From Roseovarius albus (GTDB lineage: Bacteria; Pseudomonadota; Alphaproteobacteria; Rhodobacterales; Rhodobacteraceae), in contig NZ_FWFX01000001.1 of NCBI RefSeq assembly GCF_900172335.1, positions 62,001-126,000 of the forward strand: a stretch of 64,000 nt of DNA. Direction: 5' to 3'. This document shows, one piece after another, positions 55,200-64,000 of this stretch. Below the pieces are notes generated by a model that had not been told where the DNA came from, did no database searches, and worked only from the letters and a program-made list of their open reading frames with translations. A program made the position numbers and the translations under genes. Each line of letters opens with the position of its first letter. The stretch's first letter is position 1.

Positions 55200-56399
55200 A
55201 TGCTCAATATGATACTATCTTTCGGGATTTTGCTGGCCTTTGGGTTGGTGATTTTCTGCGTCATCAAATGGCGAAATCTGGAATGTGTTGGTGTGACGCC
55301 GGTGCATTTGTTCACCTTTATTGCGATCTTGTTTACTTCCGGCCTCGATGTTGGGTTGATCATGTTCCCCCTGACCGAATTTGCAGGTTATGCGGAAGAC
55401 CCGGCCTATGCCTTTGCCAATCCGCTGGCAATTGAATTTGGCTTTTGGGGCTTTTTGATCTGGGCTTTCTATTTCCTGACCGCGTTCTATTTCTGCGTGA
55501 TCGAACCTCGGGTGAAGTTCTTTGAAATCCCATTGGTCAAGATTATCAATAACATCGTCATCATCGGCACCTGCGCCTTCACCGCCAGCCTGTTCCTGAT
55601 CTACTTGCCGGGCTACATTCCCGAAATCGGAGACGGTGAATCTGTGGTCACAACTTTCTACGTCATCGTTTTCGTGGTCATTCTGGCGGCAGCCTATTCC
55701 TCAACCGATCTCAAATACGTCCGTATTCTGTCGGTAGGTTCCACCGTGCTGTTCTTTGCGCTGATCGCAGGTATGGCAATCTACGCTGGCATGGGAATGG
55801 GTGCTTTTGGCTCCAACATGAGCCTGCTGGGCGACTATTTTGCCAATCTGCATAAATTCGCCCTGCCACTGACTGACTACCACGCCTTCTATCTGTTCTG
55901 GTGGTTTGCATGGTCGATTATGATCGGTCAGTTCACCTCGCGCTTTGTCGGTGGCATGAAAACATGGCAGCTGTTCATCGCGCTGCTGGTCTTCCCGTCC
56001 ATTCCATTGGCGGTCTGGTTCTCGGTTCTGTACTACTACCACCTGAACGAGATCAGCACCGCTGGCATTGTGAACCTCGCAATGATCGCGGTCGGGGTGA
56101 CCTTCGTGATCAACTCGCTCGACTCGCTGATCCGTCTTTACACCGACAACCTGTCGCTGACGGTCGAAAAGTTGGGTAAGATGAGATACGTCATTGGCAA
56201 CGTCGCGGTGTTGTTCACCCTGACCCTGCTGTTCAAAAGCCAATGGCTGCAGATCCAGTGGATCGGGGCCATCGTGATCGGCCTCTATCTGGCCTGTGTT
56301 CTGTTCATCTTCGCCACCACACGCCGTGAAGTGGTGGACATCAAAGCCTCGCCAGAAGGGCGCTCGCTCGACTTCCACAAGGTTGAAGAGGTTCACTAG
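55200..56399 (+). CDS. Short BCCT-like choline/betaine transporter
   Basis: A 399-residue protein with about eleven membrane segments. The stretch FWWFAWSIMIGQFTSRFVGG and PSIPLAVWFSVLYYY matches the conserved TM8-TM9 block of BCCT carriers (WWIAWSPFVGMFIARISRG-like), including the tryptophans. It is shorter than normal BCCT proteins (over 500 residues) and lacks part of both ends, yet starts cleanly at ATG 55200 with AGGAAG. It probably imports choline or a relative with Na+ or H+; divergence leaves the ion and substrate open. It lies 63 bases before betB. Confidence 0.72.
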   Translation: MLNMILSFGILLAFGLVIFCVIKWRNLECVGVTPVHLFTFIAILFTSGLDVGLIMFPLTEFAGYAEDPAYAFANPLAIEFGFWGFLIWAFYFLTAFYFCVIEPRVKFFEIPLVKIINNIVIIGTCAFTASLFLIYLPGYIPEIGDGESVVTTFYVIVFVVILAAAYSSTDLKYVRILSVGSTVLFFALIAGMAIYAGMGMGAFGSNMSLLGDYFANLHKFALPLTDYHAFYLFWWFAWSIMIGQFTSRFVGGMKTWQLFIALLVFPSIPLAVWFSVLYYYHLNEISTAGIVNLAMIAVGVTFVINSLDSLIRLYTDNLSLTVEKLGKMRYVIGNVAVLFTLTLLFKSQWLQIQWIGAIVIGLYLACVLFIFATTRREVVDIKASPEGRSLDFHKVEEVH

Positions 56400-56416
56400 C
56401 CAACCCCATAACATTT

Positions 56417-56440
56417 GCCGCCCCGGCCTTTCGGGGCGGC
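56417..56440 (+). repeat. Hairpin between transporter and betB
   Basis: GCCGCCCC (56417-56424) pairs with GGGGCGGC (56433-56440) around GGCCTTTC; CTTTC follows. It could be an attenuator or mRNA stability element in the bet operon. A similar one lies between betB and betA. Confidence 0.65.
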
Positions 56441-56462
56441 CTTTCAACAAGGAAACACTGAA

Positions 56463-57917
56463 TTGAAAGCCCAACCCACTGCCAGCCATTTCGTCAATGG
56501 CCGTTATGTTGAAGACACCGCCGGCACACCGATGGATGTGATCTATCCAGCTACTGGCGAAGTGATAGCCCAACTGCATGAGGCAACACCCGCAATTATC
56601 GAAGAGGCGATCATCGCCGCGAAAGCAGCGCAAAAAGAATGGGCCAAATATTCGGGGACTGAACGCGGTCGCATCCTGCGCCGCACGGCAGACATTATGC
56701 GTGAACGCAACCACGACCTGTCGGTTCTGGAAACCTATGATACTGGCAAACCCTATCAGGAAACCAGCGTCGCCGACGCCACCAGCGGTGCGGATGCTTT
56801 GGAATTCTTCGGGGGTCTCGCAGCCAGCCTGACGGGCGAGCATATTCAGTTGTCTGGCGGAGATTGGGCCTATACCGTGCGCGAACCTCTGGGCCTTTGT
56901 GTGGGCATCGGCGCATGGAACTATCCAACACAAATCGCCTGCTGGAAGGGCGCGCCAGCGCTGGCCTGCGGAAATGCAGTTATCTTTAAACCGTCTGAGA
57001 CCACGCCACTGTGCGCGCTCAAAGTCGCCGAGATCCTGATCGAGGCCGGCCTGCCGGCTGGTCTCTACAATGTCGTGCAAGGCATGGGCGCAGTTGGTGG
57101 TGCTCTGGTCACGGATCCGCGCGTCGAAAAGGTTTCGCTTACCGGCTCAGTGCCCACCGGCAAAAAGGTCTACGCGGCTGCGGCGGCTGACATGAAACAC
57201 GCCACCATGGAACTGGGCGGCAAATCCCCGATGGTGGTGTTTGATGACGCCAATATTGAGGACGCGGTCAGCGGTGCCATCTTGGGTAACTTCTATTCCT
57301 CTGGGCAGGTCTGTTCCAACGGCACACGGGTGTTCGTGCAAAAGGGCATCAAAGAGGCGTTTTTGAAGCGCCTGACCGAACGCCTCTCGACCGCAATAAT
57401 CGGCGATCCAATGGATGAGGCCACAAACTTTGGTCCAATGGTCAGCGAAAACCAGTTGAACATAGTGTTGGGCTACGTGGAAAAAGGTCAGGCTGAGGGC
57501 GCACGTCTTGTCTGCGGCGGGACCCGTATCGAACAACCCGGTAGCTGGATCACCCCAGCCGTCTTTGCCGATGTCACAGACGACATGGCCATCGCCCGCG
57601 AGGAAATCTTTGGCCCTGTCATGAGCGTTCTGGATTTCGATACCGAGGAAGAAGTCGTTGCCCGCGCCAATGACACGGAATTCGGTCTGGCCGCAGGTGT
57701 CTACACCAGCGACCTGACCCGCGCCCACCGCATGGCCGCAGGGTTTGAGGCGGGCACTTGCTTCATCAACTCCTACAACGACGCCCCGGTTGAGGTGCCG
57801 TTTGGCGGCGTGAAGGCCTCGGGCATTGGTCGCGAAAACTCCAAGGCCGCGATCGAACACTACAGCCAGCTCAAATCGGTCTACGTCCGCATGGGCGAAA
57901 CCGAAGCGCCGTTCTAA
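56463..57917 (+). CDS. betB: Betaine aldehyde dehydrogenase BetB
   Basis: NAD(P)-dependent oxidation of betaine aldehyde to glycine betaine. I start at TTG 56463 (484 residues, [18 protein letters not shown] after Met initiation) because AAGGAAA (56449-56455) is seven bases upstream and no ATG fits; the open frame from 56415 includes the hairpin. Motifs: [13 protein letters not shown] (general base Glu) and [11 protein letters not shown] with nucleophile C284. It precedes betA by 85 bases. Confidence 0.94.
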   Translation: MKAQPTASHFVNGRYVEDTAGTPMDVIYPATGEVIAQLHEATPAIIEEAIIAAKAAQKEWAKYSGTERGRILRRTADIMRERNHDLSVLETYDTGKPYQETSVADATSGADALEFFGGLAASLTGEHIQLSGGDWAYTVREPLGLCVGIGAWNYPTQIACWKGAPALACGNAVIFKPSETTPLCALKVAEILIEAGLPAGLYNVVQGMGAVGGALVTDPRVEKVSLTGSVPTGKKVYAAAAADMKHATMELGGKSPMVVFDDANIEDAVSGAILGNFYSSGQVCSNGTRVFVQKGIKEAFLKRLTERLSTAIIGDPMDEATNFGPMVSENQLNIVLGYVEKGQAEGARLVCGGTRIEQPGSWITPAVFADVTDDMAIAREEIFGPVMSVLDFDTEEEVVARANDTEFGLAAGVYTSDLTRAHRMAAGFEAGTCFINSYNDAPVEVPFGGVKASGIGRENSKAAIEHYSQLKSVYVRMGETEAPF

Positions 57918-57925
57918 GACAACAC

Positions 57926-57947
57926 CGCCCCCGGCCATACGGGGGCG
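57926..57947 (+). repeat. Hairpin between betB and betA
   Basis: CGCCCCC (57926-57932) pairs with GGGGGCG (57941-57947) around GGCCATAC, a layout like the one before betB (loop also starting GGCC). Confidence 0.65.
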
Positions 57948-58002
57948 TCACCCAGCCATCCGGGGCCAGACAGAAAAGACCCGGACGACAAGGAGACGCG
58001 AC

Positions 58003-59661
58003 ATGGAAGCAGATTATGTAATCGTTGGGGCGGGCAGCGCAGGCTGCGCCATGGCCTATCGCCTGTCCGAGGCAGGCAAATCCGTACTGGTGGTGGAACA
58101 CGGCGGCACCGATGCCGGGCCGCTGATTCAGATGCCCGGTGCACTTAGCTATCCAATGAACATGAAGCGCTACGACTGGGGCTACCAGACCGAACCTGAA
58201 CCGCATTTGAACAACCGCCGCCTCGCCTGTCCGCGCGGCAAGGTGATTGGTGGATCCTCATCGATCAACGGGATGATCTACGTGCGCGGCCACGCCTGTG
58301 ATTTCGACCACTGGCGCGATCAGGGCGCGGATGGCTGGGGCTACGCCGATGTCCTCCCATATTACAAGCGTATGGAAAACTGGCACAGCGGCGGCCATGG
58401 TGGTGATCCGTCTTGGCGTGGTACCAACGGCCCGCTACATGTCACACGCGGCAAGCGAGACAACCCTCTGGTCAAAGCATTCGTCGAAGCGGGTGCGCAG
58501 GCCGGATACCAAACCACTGGCGACTATAACGGCTATCAACAAGAAGGGTTTGGTCCCTTCGACATGACCGTCAAAAACGGTCAACGTTGGTCTGCTGCCA
58601 ATGCTTACCTGAAACCTGCTTTGAAGCGTCCGAACTGCGATCTGGTGCGCGGTTTGGTGCACCGCGTGGTGATGGAAGAGGGCCGCGCCGTCGGGGTCGA
58701 GGCCACCGTCAAAGGCCAGCAACAGGTCATCAAGGCCCGCGCTGAGGTGATTGTTTCCGCGTCTTCTATTAACTCGCCCAAAATCCTGATGCTTTCGGGC
58801 ATTGGTCCTGCCGCCCATTTGTCCGAACATGGCATCGATGTCGTTGCCGATCGCGCCGGTGTCGGCCAGAACCTGCAGGATCACCTTGAGCTTTACATCC
58901 AGATGGCCGCCAGCCAGCCAGTCAGCCTATTCAAATACTGGAACCTCTTCGGCAAAGCTTGGGTCGGGGCGCAGTGGCTGTTCGCCAAAACCGGCCCCGG
59001 AGCCAGCAACCAATTCGAAAGCTCGGCCTTCATCCGGTCGCGCGCAGGCGTGGAATATCCGGATATCCAGTACCACTTCCTGCCGATTGCCGTGCGCTAT
59101 GACGGACAGGTCGCCGCCGAAGGCCACGGTTATCAGGCCCACACCGGCCCGATGCGCAGTGAATCGCGCGGCTCGATCACTCTGCGCAGTGCCGACCCGA
59201 TGCATGATCCCAAGATCTTCTTCAACTACATGAGCGAAGAGAGCGACTGGGTCGATTTCCGCCAATGCATCCGCCTGACACGCGAAATTTTTGCGCAAGA
59301 TGCCTTCAAGCCCTACAGCAAGCACGAGATCCAACCGGGCGCAGCGGCGCAAACAGATGACGAGCTGGATGACTTCATCCGCGAACACGCCGAAAGCGCC
59401 TATCATCCCTGCGGAACGTGTAAAATGGGCGCCAAGGGCGACCCGAACGCTGTTGTTGATTCACAAGGTCGCGTCATCGGTGTCGACAACCTGCGCGTCG
59501 CAGACAGCAGCATCTTCCCGCGCATCACCAATGGCAACCTCAATGCTCCGTCGATCATGACCGGCGAAAAAATGGCCGATCACGTGCTGGGCCGCACCCC
59601 GCTGGCGGCGGACAATTCCGAGCCATGGATGCACCCCAACTGGAAGACCGCGCAGCGCTAA
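58003..59661 (+). CDS. betA: Choline dehydrogenase BetA
   Basis: FAD-dependent GMC oxidoreductase that oxidises choline to betaine aldehyde. AAGGAG (57990-57995) marks ATG 58003 and gives 552 residues; a longer frame begins inside betB. The FAD loop is G9-A-G-S-A-G14, followed by [25 protein letters not shown], and HPCGTCKMG with catalytic His468. It ends the bet gene set. Confidence 0.95.
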   Translation: MEADYVIVGAGSAGCAMAYRLSEAGKSVLVVEHGGTDAGPLIQMPGALSYPMNMKRYDWGYQTEPEPHLNNRRLACPRGKVIGGSSSINGMIYVRGHACDFDHWRDQGADGWGYADVLPYYKRMENWHSGGHGGDPSWRGTNGPLHVTRGKRDNPLVKAFVEAGAQAGYQTTGDYNGYQQEGFGPFDMTVKNGQRWSAANAYLKPALKRPNCDLVRGLVHRVVMEEGRAVGVEATVKGQQQVIKARAEVIVSASSINSPKILMLSGIGPAAHLSEHGIDVVADRAGVGQNLQDHLELYIQMAASQPVSLFKYWNLFGKAWVGAQWLFAKTGPGASNQFESSAFIRSRAGVEYPDIQYHFLPIAVRYDGQVAAEGHGYQAHTGPMRSESRGSITLRSADPMHDPKIFFNYMSEESDWVDFRQCIRLTREIFAQDAFKPYSKHEIQPGAAAQTDDELDDFIREHAESAYHPCGTCKMGAKGDPNAVVDSQGRVIGVDNLRVADSSIFPRITNGNLNAPSIMTGEKMADHVLGRTPLAADNSEPWMHPNWKTAQR

Positions 59662-59673
59662 TCCAACGGCATC

Positions 59674-59698
59674 TGGTCCGGGCTGATGGCCCGGACCA
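59674..59698 (+). terminator. Hairpin at the end of the bet operon
   Basis: TGGTCCGGGC (59674-59683) pairs with GCCCGGACCA (59689-59698) around a five-base loop just after betA. No T run follows, so termination efficiency is uncertain; it may protect the mRNA end. Confidence 0.55.
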
Positions 59699-59797
59699 TG
59701 AAAGCGCAAAAACCGCGTCAATTAAACCATTGCAATCATTGGCCCCCAAGGATCATTATGCCCCCGTCAAAAGCGTCGCTAAAGGGCATGGTTCAAG

Positions 59798-60712
59798 GTG
59801 AAAAAACTTCTGGATAAGGCGATTGCCTTGCGCAATTCCCTGAACACTAAGACGGATCAGCGGTTTGTCCGTGAAAGGGATATGGGAGAGCAGATTCCCA
59901 AAATCATTCACCAAACGTATTTTCAGTCGCCGTCAGATCCGGATTTTCCCGCAGAGCTTAAGGCCAACATCGGGGCGCTGAAGTGTCTAAATCCGAGTTG
60001 GGACTATCGCTTTTATACCGATGATGACATCGAACGTTATATCGCTATACATTTCCCGGAGCTGATTGAATTATATCACAAAATTGACCCGCGCTATGGT
60101 GCAGCACGGGCGGATTTTTTCCGTTATCTGGTGATCTATAACGAAGGTGGCGTTTATCTGGATGTTAAATCAGGTGCCTCAAAGCCTCTGGATGAGCTAC
60201 TTCAAGACAGTGACAAGATCGTCCTGTCGCATTGGCCCCGGTCTTGGCCCAAAATCATGCTTGGCCAACACCCTGGAATCTCAAACCCGATTGGCGAGCT
60301 GCAACAGTGGTACATCATCTCCGTCGCTGGGCATCCATTCCTCGAATCCGTCATCAACAACGTGTGCAACAACATCTCGCATTACAATCCGGTCCTTCAC
60401 GACTACGGGTCTTGGGGCGTGTTCAATCTGACCGGACCAATTGCCTTTACCGAGGCGATCTATCCGCTCCTTGATCACTATCTGCACCGCTTGGAGGATG
60501 ATCATCTTCGCGTTGGTCTGACCTATTGCGCAATCGGGCCCGAAAACAGCACCGGTGGCCACCATCTCGTGTTCTCGCGAAAACACTACTCGAAAATTCA
60601 GGCCCCGATTGTAAAAGTGCCGTTTTATCTGCAGGCTTTGTTTTGTGTTAGCAAGCCATCAATTAAGATATTGAAAATATTATATAATATCAGAACAATC
60701 GCAACCGGATAA
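59798..60712 (+). CDS. GT32-like glycosyltransferase (DXD sugar-binding)
   Basis: A 304-residue putative glycosyltransferase: PKIIHQTYFQSP, WDYRFYTDDDIERYI, and the ARADFFRYLVIYNEGGVYLDVKSG block characteristic of Gly_transf_sug/OCH1-type enzymes. The usual DxD is here D-V-K after YL, so metal binding may be altered. Start GTG 59798 is likely; ATG 59882 is an alternative. It is the only gene between betA and acnA and is more AT-rich near its 3' end. Product may be a capsule or surface glycan; no partner genes are adjacent. Confidence 0.72.
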   Translation: MKKLLDKAIALRNSLNTKTDQRFVRERDMGEQIPKIIHQTYFQSPSDPDFPAELKANIGALKCLNPSWDYRFYTDDDIERYIAIHFPELIELYHKIDPRYGAARADFFRYLVIYNEGGVYLDVKSGASKPLDELLQDSDKIVLSHWPRSWPKIMLGQHPGISNPIGELQQWYIISVAGHPFLESVINNVCNNISHYNPVLHDYGSWGVFNLTGPIAFTEAIYPLLDHYLHRLEDDHLRVGLTYCAIGPENSTGGHHLVFSRKHYSKIQAPIVKVPFYLQALFCVSKPSIKILKILYNIRTIATG

Positions 60713-60735
60713 CCGCGTAATTGTGTACTTTGTCT

Positions 60736-60769
60736 AAAAAAAGCCTCTGGAGTGGGCTCCAGAGGTTTT
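60736..60769. terminator. Bidirectional terminator between GT and acnA
   Basis: CCTCTGGAG (60744-60752) pairs with CTCCAGAGG (60757-60765), flanked by seven A on the left and TTTT on the right, fitting termination of both the glycosyltransferase (+) and acnA (-). Confidence 0.88.
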
Positions 60770-60791
60770 CAATGTTTCGGCAATAGGGGTG

Positions 60792-63479
60792 TTACGCCGC
60801 ACCCGCCAGATTGCGCAGCACGTAATGCAGCACGCCGCCGTGCTCAATATATTCGATCTCAATCGCGGTATCGATCCGGCATTTCAGCTGGATGGTTTTC
60901 TCGGTGCCATCCGCCATGGTGATGGTGCAGGGCACCTCTTGCAGCGGCTGGATGGTATCAAGGCCCGAGATGGCCACCGTTTCCGCACCGGTTAGGCCCA
61001 GTGATGAACGGCTGTCGCCCCCAGTGAACTCGAACGGGATGACGCCCATGCCAACGAGGTTCGAGCGGTGAATACGTTCAAAGCTTTCGGCAATCACGGC
61101 CTTCACACCCAACAGGGCCGTACCCTTGGCCGCCCAGTCACGCGACGACCCCGCGCCGTACTGCTCACCTCCAAAGACCACCAGAGGTGTGCCCGCCGCC
61201 TGATAGGCCATGGCCGCATCAAAGATCGAGGTCTCACTGCCGTCAGGGCCCTTGGTATAGCCACCTTCAACGCCATCGAGCATCTCGTTCTTGATACGGA
61301 TGTTGGCAAAGGTGCCGCGCATCATCACCTCGTGGTTACCACGACGGGAGCCGTAAGAGTTGAACTCGCGCACTGGTACCTGACGCTCGGTCAGATATTG
61401 ACCGGCTGGCGTGGTGTCTTTGAATGAACCCGCCGGGCTGATGTGGTCGGTTGTGACCATGTCACCCAAGAGCGCCAGAACACGCGCGCCTTCGATATTG
61501 GTGATGGTGCCCGGCTCCTTGGACATGCCTTGGAAATAGGGCGGGTTCTGCACATAGGTCGACTGTGGCGGCCAGTCATAGGTTTCACCCTCTGACGTCT
61601 CAACGCTTTGCCACTTGTCGTCGCCCTTGAACACATCCGCATATTTCGACTGGAACGCTTCGCGGGTCACGGTTTGCTCAACCAGCTCTGCAATTTCCTG
61701 TGTCGAGGGCCAGATGTCTTTCAGATAAACATCCTTGCCATCCGGTGTCTGGGCAATCGGATCTGTTGCCAGATTGATGTCCATAGTACCTGCCAGCGCA
61801 TAGGCCACCACCAGCGGGGGTGAGGCCAGATAGTTGGCGCGCACATCCGGGCTGATCCGGCCTTCAAAGTTGCGGTTGCCCGACAGAACTGATGTCGCCA
61901 CCAGATCGCCTTCGGCGATGGCTTCCGACAGCTCTTTCTGGATCGGGCCAGAGTTGCCGATACATGTGGTGCAGCCATAGCCCACAAGGTTGAACCCGAT
62001 CTTATCCAGATCCTCCTGCAGGTTTGCCGCCTCCAGATAAGCGCTCACAACCTGCGAGCCGGGGGCCAATGATGTTTTGACCCAAGGTTTGCGATCCAGA
62101 CCCAGTGCCGCTGCTTTGCGCGCTACAAGGCCCGCGCCGATCATCACATAAGGGTTCGAGGTGTTGGTGCACGACGTGATCGAAGCGATGACAACATCGC
62201 CAGATGACAGCGTGTAATCCTCACCTTCAACCGCAACCTCTTTGTCCATCGGACGTTTGAAAGTCTCTTCCATCTCGCGCGTGAACGCCGATTTGGCATC
62301 GGTCAGCGCGACATAGTCTTGCGGACGTTTTGGGCCGGAAATGGCCGGAACAATTGTGCCCATGTCCAGATGCAGGGTATCGGTGTAGATCGGCGCATAG
62401 TCCGCCCCACGCCAGAACCCGTTTTCCTTGGCGTAAGCTTCAACCAGCGCAATACGGTCGTCATCACGGCCAGTGCTGCGCAGGTAACGCAGGGTTTCGT
62501 CATCGATCGGGAAGAAGCCACAAGTCGCGCCATATTCTGGCGCCATGTTGGCAATGGTCGCACGGTCGGCCAATGGCAGACGGTCCAGACCTTCGCCGTA
62601 GAATTCGACGAACTTGCCAACAACGCCACGCTCGCGCAGCAGTTCGACAACTTTCAGAACCAAGTCAGTCCCGGTGGTGCCCTCAAGCATCGCGCCGGTC
62701 AGCTCAAATCCTACAACCTCGGGGATCAGCATCGAAATCGGCTGGCCCAGCATCGCGGCTTCGGCCTCGATCCCGCCGACACCCCAGCCCAGAACGGCCA
62801 TGCCGTTGACCATGGTGGTGTGGCTGTCGGTGCCCACAAGCGTGTCAGGGTAGGCGACCATGTCACCGTTCTGGTCCGTGTCGCTCCAGACGGTTTGCGC
62901 CAGATACTCCAGGTTCACCTGATGGCAAATACCTGTGCCGGGCGGCACAACGCGGAAGTTGTTGAACGCGCCTTGACCCCATTTCAAGAACTGATAGCGC
63001 TCCATGTTGCGCTCATACTCGCGGTCCACATTCATCTGGAACGCACGTGGGTTGCCAAATTCATCAATCATGACCGAGTGGTCAATGACCAGATCAACCG
63101 GGTTCAGCGGGTTGATCTGCTGTGCGTCACCACCCAGCGCCACAATCCCGTCGCGCATCGCGGCCAGATCGACCACAGCCGGAACTCCGGTGAAATCCTG
63201 CATCAATACGCGGGCAGGGCGATAAGCAATCTCGCGGGGGTTTTTGCCACCTTTGTCAGCCCATTCAGAAAAGGCTTTGATGTCATCCACGCTGACGGTC
63301 TTGCCGTCTTCAAAGCGCAGCATGTTTTCTAACACGACTCGCAGCGCGGCGGGTAGGCGGGAAAAGTTTCCAAGACCGGCTTCTTCGGCGGCGGCGATGG
63401 AATAATAAGAGACGGATTGGCGATTCACACTCAGGGTTTTGCGTGTCTTGGCAGTGTCATGTCCGACGGTAATGGGCAT
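60792..63479 (-). CDS. acnA: Aconitate hydratase A
   Basis: TCA-cycle [4Fe-4S] enzyme interconverting citrate and isocitrate. The 895-residue protein has the AcnA/IRP layout: HQVNLEYLAQTVW, VGTDSHTTMVNG, the iron-sulfur ligands in SITSCTNTSNP and CTTCIGNSGP, and a C-terminal swivel domain with EFNSYGSRRGNHEVMMRGTFANIR and GAGSSRDWAAKG. ATG 63479 is preceded by AAGGAAT. A single gene with a strong terminator. Confidence 0.97.
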   Translation of the reverse strand: MPITVGHDTAKTRKTLSVNRQSVSYYSIAAAEEAGLGNFSRLPAALRVVLENMLRFEDGKTVSVDDIKAFSEWADKGGKNPREIAYRPARVLMQDFTGVPAVVDLAAMRDGIVALGGDAQQINPLNPVDLVIDHSVMIDEFGNPRAFQMNVDREYERNMERYQFLKWGQGAFNNFRVVPPGTGICHQVNLEYLAQTVWSDTDQNGDMVAYPDTLVGTDSHTTMVNGMAVLGWGVGGIEAEAAMLGQPISMLIPEVVGFELTGAMLEGTTGTDLVLKVVELLRERGVVGKFVEFYGEGLDRLPLADRATIANMAPEYGATCGFFPIDDETLRYLRSTGRDDDRIALVEAYAKENGFWRGADYAPIYTDTLHLDMGTIVPAISGPKRPQDYVALTDAKSAFTREMEETFKRPMDKEVAVEGEDYTLSSGDVVIASITSCTNTSNPYVMIGAGLVARKAAALGLDRKPWVKTSLAPGSQVVSAYLEAANLQEDLDKIGFNLVGYGCTTCIGNSGPIQKELSEAIAEGDLVATSVLSGNRNFEGRISPDVRANYLASPPLVVAYALAGTMDINLATDPIAQTPDGKDVYLKDIWPSTQEIAELVEQTVTREAFQSKYADVFKGDDKWQSVETSEGETYDWPPQSTYVQNPPYFQGMSKEPGTITNIEGARVLALLGDMVTTDHISPAGSFKDTTPAGQYLTERQVPVREFNSYGSRRGNHEVMMRGTFANIRIKNEMLDGVEGGYTKGPDGSETSIFDAAMAYQAAGTPLVVFGGEQYGAGSSRDWAAKGTALLGVKAVIAESFERIHRSNLVGMGVIPFEFTGGDSRSSLGLTGAETVAISGLDTIQPLQEVPCTITMADGTEKTIQLKCRIDTAIEIEYIEHGGVLHYVLRNLAGAA

Positions 63480-63698
63480 TTGGCATTCCTTTCACATTAA
63501 AGGCGCAGGATCGGCTGGCTTGCTTCTGACCCATTTGCGAGAGGGGATCAAGAGGGAGATGGTTAATTTGTATACCATTGCACACAAAAATAATTGTTTC
63601 GGGAAATCACACATCTCTCGCGAAACCTTGATTGGTTATTTCGGCAGTGCCGGATTAACGTTTATAAACACTCAAAGTCGGATATTGGATCATTACCC

Positions 63699-64000
63699 AT
63701 GCGTCGCACCATCGCCAGCCTTCTTGCCAGCCTGATGTTGGCCGCCCCTGTTGCCGCACAGGATCAGCCTGTCGTGGTGGAACTGTTCACCTCGCAGGGC
63801 TGCTCGTCCTGCCCACCCGCAGATGCGTTTTTGCACAAGCTGGCGGAACGTGAGGATGTGATCGCACTGGCGCTGCATGTGGATTACTGGGATTATATCG
63901 GTTGGAAAGATGTCTTCGCCAACCCGGATTACACTACACGCCAACGCAGCTATGCGCGCAAAGGCGGGCGCCGGATGATCTATACCCCGCAGATGGTGAT
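63699..64000 (+). CDS. DUF1223 family periplasmic protein, 5' part (cut by window end)
   Basis: The frame opens at ATG 63699 and is still open at 64000. The visible 100 residues begin MRRTIASLLASLMLAAPVAAQ (signal, about 1-20), then VVVELFTSQGCSSCPPADAFL, a thioredoxin-like C-x-x-C (C38-S-S-C41), ALHVDYWDYIGWKD and RQRSYARKGGRR. This matches DUF1223, secreted thiol-type proteins of unknown role. It diverges from acnA across 219 bases. Confidence 0.85.
   Translation, partial: MRRTIASLLASLMLAAPVAAQDQPVVVELFTSQGCSSCPPADAFLHKLAEREDVIALALHVDYWDYIGWKDVFANPDYTTRQRSYARKGGRRMIYTPQMV

Noticed and set aside
55701..57080. 459-residue open frame on the - strand
   Set aside because: It spans the end of the BCCT-like gene and the first half of betB antisense; residues are rich in H, Q and R as in a GC-rich shadow, and there is no domain or ribosome site.
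62319..63332. 337-residue open frame on the + strand
   Set aside because: Antisense to acnA and without recognisable domain; a codon-bias shadow.

Overview
The window is chromosomal DNA from a Gram-negative alphaproteobacterium, almost certainly a marine Rhodobacteraceae (Roseobacter group). The evidence is a meso-diaminopimelate-type MurE, LpxC and BamD (outer membrane), two DUF2484 genes between murC and murB, a betI-betC-betB-betA choline-O-sulfate set, fairly high GC by eye, and close gene packing with ATGA/TGATG overlaps. Genus cannot be decided from the sequence alone. No tRNA, rRNA, CRISPR array, insertion sequence or prophage was seen.

Region 1 (1-20271) is a nearly complete division and cell wall (dcw) cluster, all on the + strand: mraZ (3' end only), rsmH, ftsL, ftsI, murE, murF, mraY, an ACT-domain gene, murD, ftsW, murG, murC, two DUF2484 membrane genes, murB, ddl, ftsQ, ftsA, ftsZ, then a strong terminator. 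The only break is an antisense, AT-richer HD-domain gene between murD and ftsW. Region 2 (20396-24618) carries lpxC, bamD, recN and a small membrane protein.

Region 3 (24682-39025) is mixed. It holds a BON-LysM protein, an ABC exporter, two tandem Rieske oxygenase alpha subunits, an ankyrin-cytochrome c fusion, rpmI-rplT, pyk with a candidate CceR-type operator, an N-formylglutamate amidohydrolase / CHMI-like / DUF1244 run, an AT-rich orphan, a DMT transporter, a cytochrome c lipoprotein, a candidate structured small RNA, a one-PDZ Do-like protease and a TerB-domain membrane protein.

Region 4 (39154-44109) looks like a self-contained catabolic unit. A GntR/HutC repressor diverges from a PhyH-type dioxygenase, an Asp/Glu-racemase-family enzyme and a dimethylglycine-dehydrogenase-like flavoprotein, with two operator palindromes between the divergent starts. 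Region 5 (44128-48570, - strand) is one tight run: response regulator, histidine kinase, YrhK protein, EEP-family hydrolase and cardiolipin synthase.

Region 6 (48697-59661) concerns choline and osmolytes. It contains two tandem Tat-exported family-5 solute-binding proteins without permeases, betI with a near-ideal operator, betC, a second BetI-like regulator on the opposite strand, a short BCCT-like transporter, betB and betA. Together these would import choline or choline-O-sulfate, remove the sulfate and oxidise choline to glycine betaine. The two Rieske oxygenases and the flavoprotein of region 4 could act further along such N-methyl compound catabolism, but that link is inference. The window ends with a GT32-like glycosyltransferase, acnA and the start of a DUF1223 gene.
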